Positions 10,336 to 19,508 of a stretch of 64,000 bases of DNA are shown piece by piece. Origin of the DNA: Bifidobacterium adolescentis ATCC 15703 (lineage in GTDB: Bacteria; Actinomycetota; Actinomycetes; Actinomycetales; Bifidobacteriaceae); the NCBI RefSeq assembly GCF_000010425.1, contig NC_008618.1, positions 1,295,946 to 1,359,945 of the forward strand, read 5' to 3'. The notes under the pieces are model-generated. The model had not been told where the DNA came from. It did not search any database and was given only the letters and a program-made list of their open reading frames with translations. The first letter of the stretch is position 1, and the number at the start of each line of letters is the position of its first letter. A program made the position numbers and the translations under genes.

Positions 10336-12810
10336 TCAGCACTGGCGTGTCTTCTTGAAACGTGAGAAAATGGCGACTATTTTCGGCACGCACCACAGGC
10401 ACAGCACGAAAACGATGGCGGACACCACAAGCGCGACGCCCGTCGCCGCGAGCATTTCGCCGGACGGTATCACGAGCGCGAAGAAACGCGCGACGGGCGG
10501 AATGAACATGCCGGCCACGCCCGCCACGGCGAACGCCAATACCAGACCGCCTCTCCACGAGTTGAGTGGACGGGCCACGCGCGCCAGTACGAAGATGCCC
10601 ATCATCAGCAGGATAATCGCGTTGACGCCACGAAGCATGCCCAGCTGCGCGGCGGAATGCTGTGCGTCCCAGCCCATGAACTTCGGCAACAGCCACGAAT
10701 CGGCGAGAATCGACAGAGCCGTGGCGATGCCTCCCGGCAATGCGAAGTGCACCACGCGCCTGAGGAAGCCCGGAATGTAGCGGCGCGTGTTCGGCGCAAG
10801 CGCGAGGATGAACGCCGGCATGCCGATGGTGAGTGCGCCGATGTAGGTGATATGGCGGGGCAGGTATGGGAATGGGATCTGCGTCAGCACCACGCCGAGC
10901 GAGATCAGCGCGGAATATACGGTTTTGACGAGGAACAGGCTGGCCACGCGTTCCATGTTGGCCATGACCTGGCGTCCACGTGCCACCACATCGGGCAGAT
11001 GCGAGAATTTCGAATCGACGAGCACCACTTGTGCGACGGCTTTGGTGGCGGGTGCCGCGTTGCCCATCGCGATGCCCAGGTCGGCCTCCTTGATGGCGAG
11101 CGCGTCGTTCACGCCGTCGCCGGTCATCGCCACGACATGATCGCCTAGGTGCAGCGCCTGGACGATCGCCTTCTTCTGGTCGGGCAGGACACGGCCGAGC
11201 ACGTCCACGTTCTCCAGTACTTTCGCCAGTTCCGTGATGTCGGCGGGCAGTTCTCGCGCGTCCATGAACCGTGGCTCCTCGTCTCCGGTGAGCCGTACTT
11301 TTCTTGCGATCGCACCGACGGTGACGGGATTGTCGCCGGAGATGATGCGGCAGCGCACGCCCTGTTCGCGGAACCAGGCGAGTGTGGCTTCGGTGTCGTC
11401 GCGAATGTGCTCGGAGCATAATACCAGCGCGACGGGCCGCGATGCGGGGTCGATGGCGGGATCGCTTTCGTAATCGGCGGGCGCCTTGCCGTCATGCCGT
11501 GCGATCAGCAGCACGCGGTTGCCGTCGTGTGCGGAATCGTTGACCAGTCGAAGAACGTCGGCGTAATCGCCATCCAAGTGGGACAGCACGACTTCCGGCG
11601 CGCCCATCGTCCATACCGCGCCGTCATCGGCAATCGAGCTCCATTTGCGTGCCGACGAGAACGGAACGCGCGCCGCGACGGGACCGGCGGAGAATCCCTG
11701 CTTGCCCAGTCCGTTGAGAATCGCCAATCCGGTGCCGTTCGGCTGTCCTTCGTTCGACAGGTCGTACAGCGCCTGTTTCACGGCATGTTCGTCAACGGTA
11801 TTGGCTCCGATGCCATCCAGCATGCGTATTTCGTTGAGCATGATGCCGCCGTCGGTGACGGTGCCGGTTTTGTCGAGGTTCAGGCAGTCCACGCGTGCGA
11901 GGGTCTCCACGGATTCGAGCTCCTGCACGAGCGTGTTCTTGCGTGCCAAACGGATGGCGGCGAGCGCGAAGTTGAGCGAGGTGAGCAGTACGAGGCCTTC
12001 GGGGATCATGCCGACCACGCCAGCCACGGCGGACACCACGGCGGAACGCCATTGGCCGGTGGAGATGGCTACGTCCCAACCGCCGACCGCGTGCACCTGC
12101 GACCAGATGAGCAGCACGCACAGCGGCACGACGAGGAAGGTCATGAATTTGAGGATGGTGTTGATGCCCTTGTTGAGGTCGGACACGGTCTTTTTGTAGA
12201 CCTTCGCCTGCGCGGTCAAGGTGGCGGCATAGCTGTGCGCGCCGACCGCGTTGACCTTGACCAAGGCCATGCCGGAGACCGCGGTGGATCCGGAATAGAT
12301 GTCGTCGCCTTCGTTCTTGCGCACGGTGCGCGATTCGCCAGTGAGCATGGATTCGTCGAGTTCCAGGCCCCAGGTGCGCACGATCTGCGCGTCGGCGGGA
12401 ACCTGTTCGCCGGAGCGGATCCACATGAGGTCGCCGAGCACGATTTCGTTGTGCGGCACTTCGACGTCCTTGCCGTCGCGTCGTACGAGATAGTCGGAGG
12501 CTACGAGGATGGAAAGCTTGTCGAGCGTTCGTTTGGCTTTCAGCTCGGTGACGATGCCAATGCCGGTGTTGATGAGGATGACGAGGCCGAACACGGCGTC
12601 TCTCCATGATCCCGTGACCAATACCATGACCATGGCGGCGAAGACGATGCCGTTGAACAGGGTGAACACGTTGGCTCGCACGATGTCGGCGAACGAACGT
12701 GACGTGGACGATTTGACGGCGTTGACCTGCCCGCTTTCCGTAAGGGCGGCGACTTCCGCTGCGGTGAGCCCCTTTTCACTGGTTTCAGGCATGGTTTGAC
12801 TTTCACTCAT
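10336..12810 (-). CDS. P-type cation-transporting ATPase, CtpE-like (probably Ca2+)
   Basis: 824 residues. Motifs: TGES in the actuator domain (LTGESRTV, about residue 158), the PEGL helix (MIPEGLVLLTS), phosphorylation motif DKTGT (about 312) and hinge GDGVNDALAIKEADLGIAMG (about 563). C-terminal membrane helices follow. The order and spacing, with a short N-terminus starting RSFADIVRANVFTLFN and no heavy-metal-binding domain, resemble mycobacterial CtpE, which transports Ca2+. It acts in the cytoplasmic membrane. Upstream of acn on the same strand; a functional link is not evident. Mg2+ or another cation is not excluded. Confidence 0.85.
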   Translation of the reverse strand: MSESQTMPETSEKGLTAAEVAALTESGQVNAVKSSTSRSFADIVRANVFTLFNGIVFAAMVMVLVTGSWRDAVFGLVILINTGIGIVTELKAKRTLDKLSILVASDYLVRRDGKDVEVPHNEIVLGDLMWIRSGEQVPADAQIVRTWGLELDESMLTGESRTVRKNEGDDIYSGSTAVSGMALVKVNAVGAHSYAATLTAQAKVYKKTVSDLNKGINTILKFMTFLVVPLCVLLIWSQVHAVGGWDVAISTGQWRSAVVSAVAGVVGMIPEGLVLLTSLNFALAAIRLARKNTLVQELESVETLARVDCLNLDKTGTVTDGGIMLNEIRMLDGIGANTVDEHAVKQALYDLSNEGQPNGTGLAILNGLGKQGFSAGPVAARVPFSSARKWSSIADDGAVWTMGAPEVVLSHLDGDYADVLRLVNDSAHDGNRVLLIARHDGKAPADYESDPAIDPASRPVALVLCSEHIRDDTEATLAWFREQGVRCRIISGDNPVTVGAIARKVRLTGDEEPRFMDARELPADITELAKVLENVDVLGRVLPDQKKAIVQALHLGDHVVAMTGDGVNDALAIKEADLGIAMGNAAPATKAVAQVVLVDSKFSHLPDVVARGRQVMANMERVASLFLVKTVYSALISLGVVLTQIPFPYLPRHITYIGALTIGMPAFILALAPNTRRYIPGFLRRVVHFALPGGIATALSILADSWLLPKFMGWDAQHSAAQLGMLRGVNAIILLMMGIFVLARVARPLNSWRGGLVLAFAVAGVAGMFIPPVARFFALVIPSGEMLAATGVALVVSAIVFVLCLWCVPKIVAIFSRFKKTRQC

Positions 12811-12947
12811 GCTGCCAGCCTACCGCTTGGCGATGCGCACCCGCAGGCTTTTCCCGTAAAGCTCCGGCAAAATTCAGGGTTTTCTCAGGGTGCGTTCAGC
12901 GCCACTCATCCGAACCGATTCGAACTCACCCGAATGCGTGGAGCGGT

Positions 12948-13541
12948 TCACTGTTTGCCGCCGTGGCTGATGGTGGTGACGAGGATTGTTCTGTCGTGCG
13001 GGTCATTGTTGGCTATGCCGGCTACCGCGTCGGCAAGCGGCGTCGCATCCGTCATGCGGTCGTTGATTGTGAGCGTCGCAGCGAACAGCGTGCTGTCGGT
13101 CGGCGTGGCGATCGGGTTGAGCAGTGCCACTGGAATGCCCGCCTGTCTTGCGGTTGTCAGCGTGTCGTACCAGCCGTCATGGTTCACGCCGGACATGTCG
13201 ATTCCCGAAATGACGATGATGCTGACCATGCGTTGCGCCATATCCTCGACCGCTTGCCGGGCGGTGTCCTGCATGTCGACCGTGCCGGCGACCGGCAGAT
13301 ACACCGGCCTGAGCCCGCCCGCCTCCATGGCATCCAACGCCAGGCGATCGGTCTGTTCGTCTTGGGAGCCGATCATGGCCACGTCGAGACTGTTGCGGTC
13401 CTTCATGCTGTGGGCGACCGCATCGCCTGCGGACTGCGTATCTCCCACCGCGGCATTGTTCGGCGTGCAGCCGGCCAGCATGGAGATGCCGAAGACGGCT
13501 GCAAGGAGACCGGCTGCGGCACGCCGCGCGAAACCGGTCAT
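12948..13541 (-). CDS. Small lipoprotein resembling one lobe of a periplasmic sugar-binding protein
   Basis: 197 residues from the ATG at 13541, which overlaps the stop of the upstream methyltransferase gene by four bases (ATGA). A signal peptide ends in the lipobox LAGC with lipidated Cys25. The mature part reads LDVAMIGSQDEQTD, then MEAGGLRPVYLPV, MVSIIVISGID and AGIPVALLNP. These are the alternating strand/helix elements of type-I periplasmic binding proteins. It is about half the usual 300 residues, so a second lobe is missing. No transporter genes are adjacent. Function unknown; the fold is inferred. Confidence 0.6.
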   Translation of the reverse strand: MTGFARRAAAGLLAAVFGISMLAGCTPNNAAVGDTQSAGDAVAHSMKDRNSLDVAMIGSQDEQTDRLALDAMEAGGLRPVYLPVAGTVDMQDTARQAVEDMAQRMVSIIVISGIDMSGVNHDGWYDTLTTARQAGIPVALLNPIATPTDSTLFAATLTINDRMTDATPLADAVAGIANNDPHDRTILVTTISHGGKQ

Positions 13542-14803
13542 CGTGTGGCTTTCCTGAATAGCGCCACCGTTTCGACATGGTGGGTGGTCGGATAGATGTC
13601 GAATGCGCGAATATCGGCAAGATCGTATCCGAGCGAGGCCAATGTGGCGGTGTCGCGTGCCAGCGATGCCGGGTCGCAGGCGATGTATACGACGCTTCGC
13701 GCGCCGGATTCGGCGATCTGCCTGCATACCTTCGCACGTGCGCCGGCACGCGGCGGATCAAGCACCACGATATCGGGTTTGGCCAAATCGTTGCGTACGT
13801 TGGCAAGCGTCTTGGCCACATCGCCCACACGGGCGTCGACATTGCCCAAATGGATGGCCCTCAGATTGCGTTGCGCGTGTTTGACAGCGGTCTTGCCACC
13901 TTCCACGCTCAGCATGCGCGTGCGGCCGGCGCTTAACGTGGCCAACGGCAGCGTGAACAGGCCGGAACCGGAATACAAATCCCACAGGCATGCGGAAGTG
14001 GCGCCGTCAAGCTCGCCATGCACCAAGGACATCACATGGCCGGTCAACGCGATCGGCGCGTGACGGTGCATCTGCCAGAATCCGCCGGCGTCCACACCAT
14101 ATTCGAATTCACGTCCGCACACCGTCACCTTTTCGGTAAGCTCGCGATTGCCCGCCGTCACCTCGCCATCGACGAGCACGGCGTAGTTGTCGGCGATTTC
14201 GGCATTGCCGCGAGGCTCGGGAACAGACAGACGAATCTGCGATCCGGGAGTGAATCCCCCATCCCACACGTGTTCCTTCTCGGCCACGTTAAGCAACGCG
14301 CGACTGGCCAACGGCATGGTGTCGATCGGCACACGCACGTGGGTGCCGCGTCTGCGCATGGACGGTCGGCCGTTCTCGTCCGCGATCATCTCGATGCGGG
14401 TACGCCAGTGCAGCCCCTGCTCCGCCTCATCCTCGGGCATGCGCTCGATCGGCACGTCAACGTCGACATGGCCGAGACGTCTCATCTGTTCGGCGATGGA
14501 CGTGGATTTCCATTTAAGCTGTCCGGGCAGTGAGACGTGCACCAAATCGGCACCGCCGACGCCGCCGCCCATGGCAAGCGGACCCGCCAACGGCCATACG
14601 GGTTCGACGCGGTCCTCGCTGGCTTCCAGCACTTCCGTCACTTCGCCAGTCCAAAAACGGTCCTCGCGATCATGTGGCTCGTCCAACACGACGCGTACCA
14701 GCTCGCCCGGCAACGCGAATCGCACGAACACGACGCGTCCGTCGATGTGGCCGACGCAACGGCCTTGGTCGGCATATCGTTCGATGCGGATGGTCGATTC
14801 CAT
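13538..14803 (-). CDS. TrmA/RlmC/RlmD family RNA (uracil-5-)methyltransferase
   Basis: 421 residues. The N-terminal TRAM-like OB domain (ADQGRCVGHIDGRVVFVRFALPG) is followed by the SAM-binding region LWDLYSGSGLFTLPLA, the motif LDPPRAG and the catalytic Cys in YIACDPASLARD, ending in THHVETVALF. These are hallmarks of enzymes that make 5-methyluridine in rRNA or tRNA. The exact target (23S rRNA or tRNA U54) cannot be told, and the iron-sulphur cysteines of RlmD are not obvious near the N-terminus. It overlaps DUF3159 upstream by one base and the lipoprotein downstream by four, so it is part of a tight operon. Confidence 0.9.
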   Translation of the reverse strand: MESTIRIERYADQGRCVGHIDGRVVFVRFALPGELVRVVLDEPHDREDRFWTGEVTEVLEASEDRVEPVWPLAGPLAMGGGVGGADLVHVSLPGQLKWKSTSIAEQMRRLGHVDVDVPIERMPEDEAEQGLHWRTRIEMIADENGRPSMRRRGTHVRVPIDTMPLASRALLNVAEKEHVWDGGFTPGSQIRLSVPEPRGNAEIADNYAVLVDGEVTAGNRELTEKVTVCGREFEYGVDAGGFWQMHRHAPIALTGHVMSLVHGELDGATSACLWDLYSGSGLFTLPLATLSAGRTRMLSVEGGKTAVKHAQRNLRAIHLGNVDARVGDVAKTLANVRNDLAKPDIVVLDPPRAGARAKVCRQIAESGARSVVYIACDPASLARDTATLASLGYDLADIRAFDIYPTTHHVETVALFRKATR

Positions 14804-15543
14804 CAGTGCTGTTCCTCCGTTTCGTTGTTGTCGTCCATCGCGTCGGCGTTTGGTTCGGCCAACGTCTTATGCCGATGCATGGGGGTGGCCACGATGAGGT
14901 ACGACACCCAGATGGCCAACGCCCAGAACGGAATGCCCATGAGCAGACGTGCAGTGCCGAGCCAGCCGACCTGGTTGGACAGGTACAACGGCACCTGCAC
15001 CACCAGTCGCAGTGAGAACACACCGATCCACAACGCGGTGATGATGGTGTACGCGCGGTTCAATGCCTTGTCGCCACGCCAATCGGCAAGCCATGCGCGC
15101 AGATGCTCGGTTGGCAGTGTCCGGATGAATTCGATCACCAAGCCAAGTCCCGGTACACGTACCATCAACGAAATGGCGAGCAGCACGATGTAGAAGGCGT
15201 TGGTCAGGAATCCGAACATGTAGTAGTTGCGCGCCTCGTGGCTGTTCCATGCCCAGATCAGGCAGATGCCGACTGCCAGAAGGCCGGAGACGGCGCCCAT
15301 GACGGATTGGCGTTGGCATAGGCGGACGATCACCTGCAGTACGGCGAGGGCTGCGGATACGCCGATGGTCAGATGCAGGTCGGAGGTAATGACGAACATC
15401 ACCACGAACACCACGCCCGGCAGCATCGATTCGACGACGCCGCGCGGACCGCCGATCGCGTCAATGACGGAGAAATCGTCGGCATCGCCGGCGTCGGCGA
15501 GCGCGCCGAGGCCGGTTCTTTTCTTGATTTCGGTTTCAGCCAT
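14803..15543 (-). CDS. DUF3159 membrane protein
   Basis: 246 residues with about six hydrophobic segments between residues 40 and 225 and a charged, acidic C-terminal tail. The opening region (DFSVIDAIGGPRGVVESMLPG) and the middle (RNYYMFGFLTNAFY) match what I recall of the actinobacterial family DUF3159. Function is unknown. It lies between DUF3710 and the RNA methyltransferase in one operon; a similar grouping of these families occurs in other Actinobacteria such as mycobacteria (from memory). Confidence 0.8.
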   Translation of the reverse strand: MAETEIKKRTGLGALADAGDADDFSVIDAIGGPRGVVESMLPGVVFVVMFVITSDLHLTIGVSAALAVLQVIVRLCQRQSVMGAVSGLLAVGICLIWAWNSHEARNYYMFGFLTNAFYIVLLAISLMVRVPGLGLVIEFIRTLPTEHLRAWLADWRGDKALNRAYTIITALWIGVFSLRLVVQVPLYLSNQVGWLGTARLLMGIPFWALAIWVSYLIVATPMHRHKTLAEPNADAMDDNNETEEQH

Positions 15544-15572
15544 GCGTTTGTGTTTTCGTGGTCGTCGTTCGC

Positions 15573-16421
15573 TCAGCGCACTTCGGAGAACATCGGTCCA
15601 CGCGACAACGTGGTCTTGACCTCGACCTGCTGGTCGGAGTCAAACGGTCCCTTCGGCTGGCCTGGAATGTCCATCGTCCTGCCTGCCTGTTCGGCTTCGG
15701 CGGCTTCCTTGGCGGCCTTGCGTTCGGCCGGGGCGACCGGCGGATGCATCGGGATGAGGTCACGCGGGGCCAGCGGGTCCTCGCCGCGTTCCACGACGAT
15801 GTTGGAGAAAAGCTGGTTCAGCGCCTTGGTTTCGGCGTGGTCCGGATCGGTGGCGGCTTTGCCGGAGAAGATGCCGCGCAGCATCCACCGCGGTCCGTCC
15901 ACACCGACGATGCGGGTGACGACCTTGCGTCCGCCCTTGACCACGACCGGCAGTGTCAGTTCGGTGCCGAACACGCCGTCGGTCTCCTTGGCGTCTTTGT
16001 TGGCCTCAACCAAGTCGGCGCGCACGTCATCCCACAGTCCCATGGTCTTCGGCGCGGCGAAGGCTTCGATCTCCACGCTGGAGGATCCGTAGGTGATGGT
16101 GGTGCCGAGCACCTGCTGGGTGGCGCGGTTGGCCTTCACGCGCAGTTCGATGCCTTGGAGGAACGGCAGATAGTAGGCACCCATGTCGAGGTATTCGTCA
16201 TAGTCGGGCACGTTCTCGTCGTCGACGTCCCACGGACCGTGCTCATCGCCACGGCCGTCGTACTCATCGGACGGTTCCGGAAGGATGGTTTCCTGAATTC
16301 CACCGGCGGGCGCCTCGGCGGTTTCGGAGATGGCCTCATCGGCCTTGTCGTTCTCTTCGGCGGCGGCTTCAGCGGCTTCCTCGCTCTGACGCTTCTTCTT
16401 GCCGAATCCAAACAGTCCCAT
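15573..16421 (-). CDS. DUF3710 protein
   Basis: 282 residues from the ATG at 16421, which has GAGGAA six bases before it; an ATG four codons earlier has no such site. It begins MGLFGFGKKKR, then an Ala/Glu-rich low-complexity stretch to about residue 60. The conserved domain has YDEYLDMGAYYLPFLQG and FAAPKTMGLWDDVRADL, then VVVKGGRK and GVDGPRWMLRGIFSG. These match the actinobacterial family DUF3710, whose role is unknown. It heads an operon with DUF3159, the methyltransferase and the lipoprotein. Confidence 0.82.
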   Translation of the reverse strand: MGLFGFGKKKRQSEEAAEAAAEENDKADEAISETAEAPAGGIQETILPEPSDEYDGRGDEHGPWDVDDENVPDYDEYLDMGAYYLPFLQGIELRVKANRATQQVLGTTITYGSSSVEIEAFAAPKTMGLWDDVRADLVEANKDAKETDGVFGTELTLPVVVKGGRKVVTRIVGVDGPRWMLRGIFSGKAATDPDHAETKALNQLFSNIVVERGEDPLAPRDLIPMHPPVAPAERKAAKEAAEAEQAGRTMDIPGQPKGPFDSDQQVEVKTTLSRGPMFSEVR

Positions 16422-16543
16422 GATGTTCCTCATTTCATTACGGTTGCAACCGTGACTAGCCTAGCACCCATGCTTAATACGGGCTGGGAATCGGAGTGTG
16501 TCCTCCCGTTGCCCGGCATTGGCCGGATGACGGCCGCAAAAAC

Positions 16544-17404
16544 TCACACGTCGTAGGTGATGCTCAGCGGCGCATGATCCGACCATCGCAGGTCGTAGGT
16601 CGGAGCTTTGTCGATGACGAATCCGCGGGCCGTTTCGGCGAGTTCGGGTGTGGCGAACTGGTAGTCGATCCTCCAGCCGACGTTGTTGTCGAAGGCGCGG
16701 CCCCGCTGGCTCCACCAGGTGTACGGTCCTTGGATGTCTCCGCACAGGGAACGCATCACATCCACGAATTCCAACTCCCCCAGCCATTTGTCCACGTAGG
16801 CGCGTTCCTCGGGCAGGAAGCCGGCGTGCTTCTCGTTGGCTTTCGCGTTCTTGATGTCGAGCGGCGTGTGCGCGATGTTGAAATCGCCGCACAATACCGC
16901 CTGCTTGCCGCCGTGCGCCGCTTCATCGCGCAGTTGTCCCATACGTACCAGCATGGTGTCGAGGAAACGGTATTTCTGCTTCATTTTCTCCGGATCGTCA
17001 GTGTTGCCGGCGTGCACGTACACGCATACGACAGTGACGGTGTACCCTTGCGGGGTCTTCACATCCGCTTCGATCCAACGGCCGGAATCGACGTCCTCGG
17101 CAAGTCCCGGCAGTCCGTAGCGCTTGTCGATGACGGGCAGCGCGGAGAGCAGACCGACGCCGGCGCGTCCCTTGATACGGCAGATCTCGTTCATGCGATC
17201 AAGCCCGCTTTGGTCGGCGATGCGTCCGGCGGTCGCGTATTCGAAGCCGAATTCGTCGAAGATGGGGTCGATTTCGTTTTGCGGGGCGCGTACTTCCTGC
17301 ATGCACCACACGTCCGGCGTGTTCTTCGCGGCCCATTGCTCGATGCCTTTGCGTTTCGCCGCGCGGATTCCATTCACATTCGATGTCGTGATTGTGATCG
17401 TCAT
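16544..17404 (-). CDS. xth: Exodeoxyribonuclease III / AP endonuclease
   Basis: 286 residues, full length for the XthA family. Motifs: TSNVNGIRAAKRKG at the N-terminus, metal-binding Glu in CMQEVRAP, AGVGLLSALP, CGDFNIAHTPLDIKN and the terminal RWSDHAPL with the catalytic Asp-His pair. It cuts DNA at abasic sites and removes 3' blocking groups in base excision repair. Single gene, divergent from none; 110 bases separate its stop from the DUF3710 operon and I see no clear terminator there. Confidence 0.95.
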   Translation of the reverse strand: MTITITTSNVNGIRAAKRKGIEQWAAKNTPDVWCMQEVRAPQNEIDPIFDEFGFEYATAGRIADQSGLDRMNEICRIKGRAGVGLLSALPVIDKRYGLPGLAEDVDSGRWIEADVKTPQGYTVTVVCVYVHAGNTDDPEKMKQKYRFLDTMLVRMGQLRDEAAHGGKQAVLCGDFNIAHTPLDIKNAKANEKHAGFLPEERAYVDKWLGELEFVDVMRSLCGDIQGPYTWWSQRGRAFDNNVGWRIDYQFATPELAETARGFVIDKAPTYDLRWSDHAPLSITYDV

Positions 17405-17430
17405 AGCGCCTTAGCCTAGCCGGAATACAA

Positions 17431-17461
17431 GAAAACCTCCCTTGTGGGAAGGGAGGTTTTC
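17431..17461 (-). terminator. Terminator of the first peptide ABC operon
   Basis: Perfect 13-base arms (17431-17443 and 17449-17461) around a 5-base loop, with T-rich outer ends. It lies 16 bases beyond the ATPase stop and upstream of xth. Confidence 0.85.
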
Positions 17462-17477
17462 CAGATGGCTGACGCGA

Positions 17478-19487
17478 TCAGTCGAGTCCGAGCTGCAGCT
17501 TGCCGCCTGGGATGGCGTCCAGCAGGTCGCGGGTGTACTGCTTCTTCGGATGGTCGAAGACCTCGTCGGTGGTGGCATGCTCCACCAGCTTGCCGTGCTG
17601 CATCACCACGACCTCATCGGCGATCTGACGCACCACCGCCAGATCATGGGTGATGAACAGGTAGCTCAGTCCCTTTTCCGCCTGCAGGTCGTTGAGCAGG
17701 CGAAGCACCTGGTCCTGCACCAGCACGTCCAATGCGGAGACGGCCTCGTCGCAGACGATCACATCCGGATCGAGGGCCATGGCGCGCGCGATGGCGATGC
17801 GCTGCCTTTGGCCGCCGGAAAGCTCGTTCGGATAACGGCTCATCACCGATTCCGGCAATTCCACCATGTCGATGAGCTCGCGCACACGCTTGGCACGGCT
17901 CTTCTTGTCTCCGATGCCGTGGATGCGCAGCGGCTCCTCGATGGACCGGTAGATGGAGTACATGGGGTCGAGCGATCCGTACGGGTTCTGGAACACCGGC
18001 TGCACATGACGTCGGAAGTCAAGCAACTCCTTGCCCTTGAATCCGGAGACGTCTTTGCCGTCGTAGGTGACGGTGCCGGCGGTCGGCTCAAGCAGTTTCA
18101 GCACCATGTTGGCCACGGTGGATTTGCCGGAACCGGATTCGCCGACGATGGCCAATGTGGTGCCCTTCTTGATGGAGAAGCTCACATCGTCGACCGCCTT
18201 GAACATCTCCTTCTTGCGCGGCAGTTTAAATTCCTTGGTCAGGTGATCCACCGTGATGATGGCTTCGCCCTTCTTCAGGGAATCCTCGTTCACCGCGTGC
18301 TCCATGACCGCGGTGGCGTCGCCGCCATGCTCCTTGACGGAGATGATGCGCTGCGATGCCAAGGACGGCGCAGCGGCGACCAAACGCTTGGTGTACGGAT
18401 GCTGCGGATGCTGCAGCACTTCCAGTGAAGGACCGGATTCCACGACCTGGCCCTTGTACATGACCACGATATGCTGGGCGCGTTCCGCGGCCAGACCGAG
18501 ATCGTGGGTGATGAACAGCACCGCGGTTCCCAGGGAATCGGTCAGCATGTGCAGATGGTCGAGGATCTTCTTCTGCACGGTCACGTCAAGCGCGGAGGTC
18601 GGCTCGTCGGCGATGAGCAGTTCCGGACGGCAGGCCAGACCGATGGCGATCAGCGCACGCTGACGCATGCCGCCGGAGAATTCGTGCGGGAACTGGCGGG
18701 CACGGGTGGCGGCGTCAGGCAGACCGGCCTCGGACAGCAGACCGGCGATGCGGTCGTCCATGGTGGAGCCGACCACATACTTCTTGGCGATGTACCATGC
18801 GTCATCGTCCTTCACCCCGGCCTTGATCAGGCCATCGGCCACACGCCAGCGGGTTTCGGATCCCGGAACCCATTCCTCGGCGAACCGGGCCATGATCTTG
18901 TCAAGCTCGTCACCGCTCTTGCCGATCTTGACAAGAGCCTCCTTGGCCGCGGCGATCAGATCAGGCAGTTCCTTGGAACCAAGGAAGGTCTCATCGTCAT
19001 TGCCCTTGAGCTCCACTTCGTCACCGGCCAGGGCCTTGGCGAATTCGGAACGCTTTTCGTGGTCGATGTCCATGTTGTTGGCCACCAACGCTTCCTTGAC
19101 CTGGGTGCCGATGCGCCACACCGGGTTCAGGTTGCTCATCGGATCCTGCGGGACAAGACCCATCTTGCTACCACGGAGCTTGTCGAAATCCTTCTGCTTG
19201 AAGCCGGAGATCTCCTGGCCATCAAGCTTGATGGAGCCGCCGACCACATGGCCGGTTCCCGGAAGCAGGCCAAGCACGGCCATGGCGGAAGTGGATTTGC
19301 CGGAACCGGATTCGCCGACGATGGCCACCCACTGGCCGGGATACACGCTGAAGGACGAGTTGCGCACGGCATGCACGGCCTTGCCTTCATCGGTGGTGAA
19401 GTCGACCTGGAGGTTCTTGACCTCCAACAGCGGCCCGTGGGCGCGCTGCATGGCCTCGAGGTTGTTCTCGGTATTCATTTCAGTCAT
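17478..19487 (-). CDS. Peptide ABC transporter ATPase, two nucleotide-binding domains fused (DppD-DppF type)
   Basis: 669 residues from the ATG at 19487 (AAGGGA upstream; an in-frame GTG lies five codons earlier). The first NBD has Walker A GESGSGKST (58-66), Q-loop near Gln114, signature FSGGMRQR (about 270) and Walker B LLIADEPTSALD. The second has its own GESGSGKST, SGGQRQRIAIARA and VIVCDEAVSALD. Each domain ends with a peptide-transporter C-terminal extension (QHPQHPYTKRL, DHPKKQYTRDL). Unusual: about 100 charged residues (140-245) are inserted between Q-loop and signature of the first NBD. It powers the two permeases encoded just upstream; gap 21 bases. Confidence 0.93.
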   Translation of the reverse strand: MTEMNTENNLEAMQRAHGPLLEVKNLQVDFTTDEGKAVHAVRNSSFSVYPGQWVAIVGESGSGKSTSAMAVLGLLPGTGHVVGGSIKLDGQEISGFKQKDFDKLRGSKMGLVPQDPMSNLNPVWRIGTQVKEALVANNMDIDHEKRSEFAKALAGDEVELKGNDDETFLGSKELPDLIAAAKEALVKIGKSGDELDKIMARFAEEWVPGSETRWRVADGLIKAGVKDDDAWYIAKKYVVGSTMDDRIAGLLSEAGLPDAATRARQFPHEFSGGMRQRALIAIGLACRPELLIADEPTSALDVTVQKKILDHLHMLTDSLGTAVLFITHDLGLAAERAQHIVVMYKGQVVESGPSLEVLQHPQHPYTKRLVAAAPSLASQRIISVKEHGGDATAVMEHAVNEDSLKKGEAIITVDHLTKEFKLPRKKEMFKAVDDVSFSIKKGTTLAIVGESGSGKSTVANMVLKLLEPTAGTVTYDGKDVSGFKGKELLDFRRHVQPVFQNPYGSLDPMYSIYRSIEEPLRIHGIGDKKSRAKRVRELIDMVELPESVMSRYPNELSGGQRQRIAIARAMALDPDVIVCDEAVSALDVLVQDQVLRLLNDLQAEKGLSYLFITHDLAVVRQIADEVVVMQHGKLVEHATTDEVFDHPKKQYTRDLLDAIPGGKLQLGLD

Positions 19488-19508
19488 CGAATATCCCTTC
19501 ACTTACAC

